Assembly (NCBI GenBank): GCA_964576115.1
Contig: CAZNUA010000029.1
Coordinates: 1 to 10,686 of the forward strand
Source: CAYSYY01 sp964576115 [NCBI: uncultured Gemmatimonadota bacterium]
GTDB taxonomy: Bacteria > Blakebacterota > Blakebacteria > Blakebacterales
DNA: 10,686 nucleotides
Reading direction: 5' to 3'
In this document: in pieces, positions 6,229 through 10,686 of the stretch
Layout of the letters: the number at the start of each line of letters is the position of its first letter
How positions within the stretch are numbered: position 1 is the stretch's first letter
Position numbers and translations under genes: made by a program
The notes under the pieces: generated by a model
Told to the model about the DNA's origin: nothing
Database searches by the model: none
The model's input: the letters and a program-made list of their open reading frames with translations, nothing else

Positions 6229-7476
6229 CTACATCCCGAACTTCTCGATCAGCTCCTTCTTGCCCAGGCCGAGGATTCCATGCTTCTCGCCCACCGTGCG
6301 GAAAGCCTCGCCGGCCTTGTCGAGGTGGTGGGTCTCGTGGGCGGCCGAGATCTGGGTCCGGATCCGGGCCTGGCCCTGCGGCACCACGGGGAAGAAGAAG
6401 CCGACCGCGTAGATGCCCTCGGCGTAAAGGTCTGTGGCCATGTCCTGGGCCAGCTTGGCGTTGTAGAGCATGACCGGCACGATCGGGCTTTCTCCGGCCT
6501 TGATGTCGAGACCGATGTCGGTCAGCAGCTGCCGCCAGTATATCGTGTTGGCCTCGAGCTTGTCGCGGCGCTCGGTCGAGGAGGTGATCATGTCCATGAC
6601 CTTCAGGGCGCCCGAGACGATGACCGGGGCGACGGTGTTCGAAAAGAGGTAGGGTCGGGCCCGCTGCCGGCACATCTCGACCAGTTCGCGGCGGCCGCTC
6701 ACACAACCTCCCGAGGCGCCTCCCAGAGCTTTGCCGAGGGTGGTGGTGATGATGTCGATCTTGCCCACCACGCCGCAGTGCTCGTGTACCCCGCGCCCCG
6801 TCTTGCCGATGAATCCCGAGGCATGGGAGTCATCGACGAAGACCAGGGCGTCGTACTTCTCGGCCAGGGCGACGATCTCGTCGAGTTTGGCCAGATCGCC
6901 GTCCATCGAGAAGACGCCGTCGGTGATGATCATGCGGTAACGCTTGTCCTGATGCTCGGAGAGTTTGCGCTCCAGGTGGCCCATGTCGGAGTGCTTGTAG
7001 GAATCGTTCATGGCGCGGCACAGGCGCATGCCGTCGATGATCGAGGCGTGCACCAGCCGGTCGGCGATCATGACGTCCTCTTCGCCCAACACGGCTTCGA
7101 AAACACCGGCGTTGGCATCCATGCAGGAGGGGAAGAGCAGGGTGTCCTCGGTCCCCAGAAACTCGGTCAGCTTGTTCTCGAGTTCGCGGTGAATGTCCTG
7201 GGTGCCGCAAATGAAGCGCACGCTCGACATGCCGTAGCCGCGGTGATCAAGCCCGGCTCGGGCGGCCTCGATCACCTCGGGGTGACCGGAAAGGCCGAGG
7301 TAGTTGTTGGCGCACATGTTGATGACCGTCTTGAGCTCGGAGCCGGTGGGAAATTCGACCTCGATCTCGGCATCCTGCACGTCGTGGATGAAACGTTCAT
7401 CCTTGAACAGCCCGGCTTCCCGGATGCCGTTCAGCTCGTCCTGATACGCTTTACGGGCAGTGTCGCTGTAAGCCAC
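6229..7476 (-). CDS. kbl: Kbl-like alpha-oxoamine synthase (glycine C-acetyltransferase family)
   Basis: A 415-aa PLP enzyme of the alpha-oxoamine synthase family. It is closest to 2-amino-3-ketobutyrate CoA ligase (Kbl), which joins acetyl-CoA and glycine, or cleaves the product in threonine breakdown. Kbl-type signatures run through the chain: INMCANNYLGLSGHP (52-66), GMSSVRFICGTQDIHRELE (82-100), HASIIDGMRLC (143-153), TDGVFSMDGD (185-194), VDDSHASGF (214-222), the PLP lysine Lys249 in TTLGKALGGASGG, RPYLFSN (274-280) and GQARIRTQISAAH (368-380). The residue before His143 is Val, where Kbl has Asn. A short C-terminal tail (LGLGKKELIEKFGM) extends past the E. coli length of 398. The start is GTG 7476, with AAGGAGG about 5 bases before it. 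No threonine dehydrogenase gene, the usual Kbl partner, is nearby. Instead it lies between an acyl carrier protein and PhzF, which raises the possibility of an acyl-ACP donor. The family is sure; the donor and amino acid are not. Confidence 0.9.
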   Translation of the reverse strand: MAYSDTARKAYQDELNGIREAGLFKDERFIHDVQDAEIEVEFPTGSELKTVINMCANNYLGLSGHPEVIEAARAGLDHRGYGMSSVRFICGTQDIHRELENKLTEFLGTEDTLLFPSCMDANAGVFEAVLGEEDVMIADRLVHASIIDGMRLCRAMNDSYKHSDMGHLERKLSEHQDKRYRMIITDGVFSMDGDLAKLDEIVALAEKYDALVFVDDSHASGFIGKTGRGVHEHCGVVGKIDIITTTLGKALGGASGGCVSGRRELVEMCRQRARPYLFSNTVAPVIVSGALKVMDMITSSTERRDKLEANTIYWRQLLTDIGLDIKAGESPIVPVMLYNAKLAQDMATDLYAEGIYAVGFFFPVVPQGQARIRTQISAAHETHHLDKAGEAFRTVGEKHGILGLGKKELIEKFGM

Positions 7477-7602
7477 TGCGTCCTCCTTGGCTGGTTGTAT
7501 GCGCCGGTGGCGCCGGCACGAGCACGGGGCCGGGAACGATACCGCGGCCGGATCCGAAGCCGCAGGCTGAACCGTTCCTCGAACCGCTGCCGATACCGCT
7601 TC

Positions 7603-7854
7603 TCAGGCGTTGCGGAAACGCTCGACCAGTTCGGCGATCAAGACCACCGTGTCGAAGGCCTCGGGCGAGGCGTCGGCGTCGGGGATCTGGATGTCGAACT
7701 TGTTCTCGAGGAACCGCTTGAGCGAGACCATCGAGAAGGAATCGACGATGCCGCCGGAGATGAGCGGGGTGTTCTCGTCCACTTCGCGATCGTCTTCTTC
7801 TTCGATGTACTCGTCATAGACGTAATCGAGGATCATCTGCTTGAGTTCGTCCAT
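7603..7854 (-). CDS. Stand-alone acyl carrier protein
   Basis: An 83-aa, strongly acidic protein with the carrier-protein four-helix pattern. Ser39 in SGGIVDSFSMVSLKRFLE is the phosphopantetheine attachment site (DS-F/L-S/D motif at the start of helix II). Helix I (MDELKQMILDYVYDEYI) is followed by the acidic run EEEDDREVDENTPL. The C-terminus has the FDTVVLIAELVERF helix. The G-I-V-D-S-F form differs from the fatty-acid AcpP consensus (GADSLD) and resembles dedicated carriers that serve a single ligase or synthase. It lies between an AMP-forming ligase gene (87 bases upstream) and a Kbl-like synthase gene (126 bases downstream), with a holo-ACP synthase gene in the same block. It probably holds the acyl intermediate passed from the ligase to the PLP enzyme. 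No strong ribosome-binding site precedes the ATG; AAAGGA lies about 13 bases away. Confidence 0.88.
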   Translation of the reverse strand: MDELKQMILDYVYDEYIEEEDDREVDENTPLISGGIVDSFSMVSLKRFLENKFDIQIPDADASPEAFDTVVLIAELVERFRNA

Positions 7855-7941
7855 GGAACGTTTCTCGTCCTTTCGGTGTCCGGTGCGGCCGGTCTCGCTC
7901 CCGGGCGGGCCGGCCGGTGGTCTGTTCTGCTCGCCCGGCTC

Positions 7942-9645
7942 TCAGCCGTCGTCCTCGAGCGAGGAAGTGTCGCCGATCGGTTCGCCCCATTCCTGGGCTC
8001 GCAGGAGCCGCCGCATGATCTTACCGCTCCGCGTCTTGGGAAGCGAGTCCACGAATTCGATCTCCTGCGGCATGGCCAGGGGGCTGAGCCGCTTGCGGAT
8101 GAAGTTCATGATCTCGAGATCGAGATCCTTGCTCGGCTCGAAGCCGGGTTTGAGCGTCACGAAGGCCTTGACGACTTCCATGTTGACCGGGTCGGGCTTG
8201 CCCACCGCGGCCGACTCGGCCACCGCTTCGTGCTCGAGCAGGGCAGATTCGATCTCGAAGGGTCCAACCAGGTGACCGCCGGTGTTGATCACATCGTCGT
8301 CCCGGCCCTGGAACCAGTAATAGCCGTCGGCGTCGATGCTGGACCGATCGCCGCAGATGTACCAGCCGTTCCTGAACTTGCTGTCATAAATGGCCGGATT
8401 CTTCCAGTAGGAGCGGAACATCGAGGGCCAACCGGGTTTGAGAGCGATGATCCCGACCGAACCGGGCTCAGTAACCGGTTCCCATGTCTCGGGATCGAGG
8501 ACCGTAGCCTCGATGCCGGGGAAGGGTTTGCCCATCGAACCGGGCTTGATCTCCATACCGGGGTAGTTGGTGATGACCATGCAGCCGGTTTCGGTCTGCC
8601 AGTAGGTGTCGTGGAAAGGCAGGCCGTAGGCTTCACGCGACCAGTGTACGGCCTCGGCATTGAGCGGCTCTCCTACACTGCAGAGATGACGCAGAGAACT
8701 CAGGTCGAAGTTCTGAACGACCTCGATCCCCTCCTTCATGAGCAGGCGGATGGCGGTCGGGGCCGAGTACCAGACCGTGACCTTGTACTTCTCGATGAAG
8801 CGGTACCAGCGTTCGGTGTTGAAACCGGAGTCGAGCACGGCCTGGGTGATGCCGTTGGCCCAGGGGCCGATGATGCCGTAAGAGGTGCCGGTGACCCAGC
8901 CCGGGTCGGCGTTGCACCAGTAGATGTCGTCCTCACGCAGATCGAGGACCCACCTGGCGGTCAGGTACTGTGAGATGAGCGAGTAATGCACGTGCTGGGC
9001 GCCCTTGGGCTGCCCTGTTGTTCCCGAGGTGTAGTGCAGCACCGAGGGGGTTTCGGCGGTCGAAGGGTAGACCTCGAACTCTTCGACCCTTTCGAGCGAG
9101 TCGAGATCGAAGACCTGCTCGCGTTCGCGCAGTTTGTCCTCGTCGCCGTCCACGATCAGGATGTGGCGCAGGGCGGGGAGCTTGTCGCGGATCTTGCGCA
9201 CCTTGGCGACGTGTTTCTTCTGGGTGAAGATGACCGCCGTCTCGGCGTTCTCAACCCGCTGGAACAGACTCTCCTCGCCGAAGGCGCTGAAGAGTGGCTG
9301 GGCCACGGCGCCCATTTTGAGAATGCCGAGAAAACCGAGATAGAGTTCGGGAACCCGGTCGAGGAAAAGACAGACCCGCTCACCCGGCTCCACGCCCAGA
9401 TCCTGCAGGTACTTCGCGATGGTGTTGGTCAATAGGCGCAGATCGTCGAAGGTGTAGCTCCGCTCGACTCCCTGGGCGTTCTCCCACAGAAAGGCGGTCT
9501 TGTCGGCCTTGCCCCGCTCGCAGATGCGATCAGTGCAATACCAGCCGATGTTGAGAGGATCGCCCTCGGTGTATCCGAGTTCGGCCTCAGACAGTGACCA
9601 GTCGAACGATTCCTGTCGCTCGTCGTACGAGCCGATGTTGGACAT
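7942..9645 (-). CDS. AcsA-like AMP-forming acyl-CoA/acyl-carrier ligase
   Basis: A 567-aa ANL-superfamily adenylating enzyme, closest to the AcsA branch of acetyl-CoA synthetases. Motifs in order: the ATP loop YTSGTTGQPKG (205-215), DPGWVTGTSYG (247-257), YWQTETG (348-354), GWYICGD (427-433), the hinge GRDDDVINTGG (447-457) and the C-terminal PKTRSGKIMRRLLRA (536-550) with catalytic Lys542. Trp349 matches the tryptophan that limits acetyl-CoA synthetases to very short acids, suggesting acetate or propionate as substrate. In the hinge, the usual GHR-x-G reads GHLVG: Leu459 replaces an arginine that in acetyl-CoA synthetases helps bind the adenylate. The start ATG has a strong AAAGGAG about 8 bases upstream. 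The gene follows acpS by 48 bases and precedes the carrier-protein gene, so the thiol acceptor may be the carrier rather than CoA; that is inference. Simple acetate activation is the alternative. Confidence 0.9.
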   Translation of the reverse strand: MSNIGSYDERQESFDWSLSEAELGYTEGDPLNIGWYCTDRICERGKADKTAFLWENAQGVERSYTFDDLRLLTNTIAKYLQDLGVEPGERVCLFLDRVPELYLGFLGILKMGAVAQPLFSAFGEESLFQRVENAETAVIFTQKKHVAKVRKIRDKLPALRHILIVDGDEDKLREREQVFDLDSLERVEEFEVYPSTAETPSVLHYTSGTTGQPKGAQHVHYSLISQYLTARWVLDLREDDIYWCNADPGWVTGTSYGIIGPWANGITQAVLDSGFNTERWYRFIEKYKVTVWYSAPTAIRLLMKEGIEVVQNFDLSSLRHLCSVGEPLNAEAVHWSREAYGLPFHDTYWQTETGCMVITNYPGMEIKPGSMGKPFPGIEATVLDPETWEPVTEPGSVGIIALKPGWPSMFRSYWKNPAIYDSKFRNGWYICGDRSSIDADGYYWFQGRDDDVINTGGHLVGPFEIESALLEHEAVAESAAVGKPDPVNMEVVKAFVTLKPGFEPSKDLDLEIMNFIRKRLSPLAMPQEIEFVDSLPKTRSGKIMRRLLRAQEWGEPIGDTSSLEDDG

Positions 9646-9693
9646 GCTGCTTTCTCCTTTGGTCGCCTCAGCGATTCTCTCTTGCTTTCACTC

Positions 9694-10071
9694 TCACGCT
9701 TCCGTGATGACCACGGCCATGGTGGCCGTGTCGGTTCCCGAGAACGAGACCATGATCCGTTCGACACCGAGTTCGGTCGCCAGTGCCCGCATCCGGCCGG
9801 TGAGGTTCACGCGCGCGCCACCACCGGGGTCGATCTCGATTTCCATCTCGGACCAGTGCACCCCGCTCTCGGGGATCTGCCCCAGAGCCTTGATGAGCGC
9901 TTCCTTGGCCGCGAACCGGGCGGCGTAGTGACGGGCCGGATGGCGCTGTTTCTCGCACCAGGCCCGCTCGGCCGGGGTGAAGACGTCGTCCCGGAACCCG
10001 CCTCCTTCACGGGCCAGTTCCCGCTCCATCCGGGACACGTCCAGAATGTCACAGCCAACGCCGAGAACCAT
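9694..10071 (-). CDS. acpS: Holo-[acyl-carrier-protein] synthase
   Basis: A 125-aa AcpS-type phosphopantetheinyl transferase, which moves phosphopantetheine from CoA to the serine of a carrier protein. The protein starts MVLGVGCDILDVSRMERE, with the Mg-binding Asp in G-x-D-I. The second motif, ARFAAKEALIKALG, supplies the conserved Glu and Lys. VFTPAERAWCE lies between them and the C-terminus carries SFSGTDTATMAVVI. Length and domain order are normal for the small AcpS group. The start is set at ATG 10071 because family members begin directly with M-I/V-x-G-I/V-G; an upstream in-frame TTG at 10092 would add seven residues and has no ribosome-binding site. AcpS is often a housekeeping gene for AcpP, but here it opens a block that contains its own carrier protein, so it may be dedicated to that carrier. 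Confidence 0.9.
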   Translation of the reverse strand: MVLGVGCDILDVSRMERELAREGGGFRDDVFTPAERAWCEKQRHPARHYAARFAAKEALIKALGQIPESGVHWSEMEIEIDPGGGARVNLTGRMRALATELGVERIMVSFSGTDTATMAVVITEA

Positions 10072-10181
10072 ACACCTGCTCAGCCCGCTCAAGGGAAATG
10101 GGTGTCCAGCGAGGGTGCCGGGTACCCGCGGAAAAGCCGCCGGGGGCGATTCCGGACCCGCAACTCCGCCAGGCTCCTAGT

Positions 10182-10236
10182 AGTTAAATCGGAAAGCGCC
10201 CGCTGTCCATACCGATATCAGACTGTGGTATCAGAC
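10182..10236 (-). promoter_or_regulatory. Direct repeats and weak promoter-like boxes upstream of acpS
   Basis: The 187-base gap between the MFS gene and acpS contains two copies of TATCAGAC (10216-10223 and 10229-10236; GTCTGATA on the transcribed strand), 13 bases apart. An ATACC...GGTAT inverted repeat is nested at 10209-10213 and 10227-10231. Just downstream on the minus strand are TGGACA (10209-10204) and TTAACT (10187-10182), spaced 16 bases apart, which resemble a -35 box and a poor -10 box. Paired direct repeats next to a -35 box are typical activator sites. The repeats are certain; the promoter call is weak. Confidence 0.3.
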
Positions 10237-10258
10237 CGGTGCGTTTTTCCGGGGGACG

Positions 10259-10686
10259 TCACCGCCCGGGCATCAGACGCCTGATCGCCATGATCCCCGC
10301 CGCCGGTCCCAGGGCCAGGACGGGGAAGGCCCAGCGCCAGCCGAGGACACCTTCGAGCACCGGGATGAGCTGGATGGTGGCCATGGTGAGCAGAAAGCCG
10401 ATCGAAGTCTGCAGGGTCAGGGCGGTGCCCACGGCATGGGCCGGAGCTACCTCGGTGACGATGGCGCTGAACTGGGCCGAGTCAGCCACCACGAAAAAGC
10501 CCCAGACCCAGGCCAGGGGAGCGAGGACGAGCAGACCGGCATCCAGGAAGAAGCCGATGCCGAGCGAGCAGAGCCCGCTCGCGATCATGGCGATGATAAC
10601 CAGTCGCTCCCGACCGACCCGATCGGCCACCAGCCCCCCCCAGACACACCCCGCACCACCGGCGGCGATGGCCCCGAAGGCGGCCA
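10259..10686 (-). CDS. MFS transporter, C-terminal part; N-terminus beyond right edge
   Basis: The frame enters from the right edge without a start and ends at TGA 10261-10259, leaving 142 residues of the C-terminal half. It is hydrophobic, with about four to five membrane helices: LVIIAMIASGLCSLGIGFFL, LLVLAPLAWVWGFFVVADS, TALTLQTSIGFLLTMATIQL and WRWAFPVLALGPAAGIMAI. The loop GGLVADRVGRERL, about residues 17-29 of the visible part, is the MFS loop motif (G-x-x-x-D-R-x-G-R-R/E). An internal GTG that gives MADRVGRERL is not a plausible start, because the conserved loop begins before it. The later FSAIVTEVAPAHAVGTALTLQ segment fits a generic MFS subgroup of unknown substrate. The gene is co-directional with the acpS block and 187 bases upstream of it, so it could export or import something related, or be unrelated. 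Confidence 0.85.
   Translation of the reverse strand, partial: AAFGAIAAGGAGCVWGGLVADRVGRERLVIIAMIASGLCSLGIGFFLDAGLLVLAPLAWVWGFFVVADSAQFSAIVTEVAPAHAVGTALTLQTSIGFLLTMATIQLIPVLEGVLGWRWAFPVLALGPAAGIMAIRRLMPGR

Noticed and set aside
7477-7602. GCGCCGGTGGCGCCGG repeat and GC-rich structure between the ACP and kbl-like genes
   Set aside because: It could form a hairpin, but there is no T-run. Short GC repeats are expected at this composition, so it was not called a terminator or riboswitch.
6031-8973. A 980-codon open frame on the plus strand
   Set aside because: It lies antisense to the kbl-like, ACP and ligase genes, which all have clear family motifs. Its own translation has no recognisable domain, and such long antisense frames are common in GC-rich DNA with strong codon bias.
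1-10686. CRISPR array, insertion sequence or prophage genes
   Set aside because: No regularly spaced repeats, transposase, integrase or phage structural motifs were seen in any frame.

Overview
The window comes from a GC-rich bacterium. A duplicated orphan FtsX/MacB-type permease next to a six-bladed beta-propeller lipoprotein points to an Acidobacteriota- or Gemmatimonadota-like lineage or a related uncultured phylum. That placement is inference; there is no rRNA or other strong marker here.

Layout. (1) 1-1046, minus strand: most of a secreted six-bladed beta-propeller lipoprotein, whose C-terminus runs off the left edge. (2) 1047-1405: non-coding, with a clear 3' end of a tRNA (T-arm, acceptor 3' strand, encoded CCA) that has no 5' half, and a GC-rich hairpin. 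(3) 1406-3820, minus: an 804-aa orphan ABC-type permease. (4) 3821-4150: divergent intergenic region with a good promoter and a probable operator. (5) 4151-5361, plus: an AbiE-type (type IV) toxin-antitoxin pair. The antitoxin looks intact, but the toxin has lost two segments in frame. This stretch is visibly richer in A/T than what follows. (6) 5358-10071, minus: a five-gene block, in transcription order acpS, an AcsA-like ligase, a stand-alone acyl carrier protein, a Kbl-like alpha-oxoamine synthase and a PhzF-family protein. (7) 10259-10686, minus: the C-terminal third or so of an MFS transporter, cut by the right edge.

The most interesting part is block 6. It encodes a carrier protein, the phosphopantetheinyl transferase that would activate it, an AMP-forming ligase with a short-chain acyl pocket, and a PLP enzyme that normally condenses acetyl-CoA with glycine. 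The simplest reading is that the ligase charges acetate or a similar short acid onto the carrier, and the PLP enzyme condenses that thioester with an amino acid to give an aminoketone. PhzF could then process the product and the MFS protein could move it. Carrier-bound acyl donors are known for other alpha-oxoamine synthases (prodigiosin PigH, Caulobacter serine palmitoyltransferase). A Kbl-type enzyme using a C2 donor on a dedicated carrier would be less familiar. Ordinary acetate activation plus threonine/glycine metabolism remains the dull alternative.
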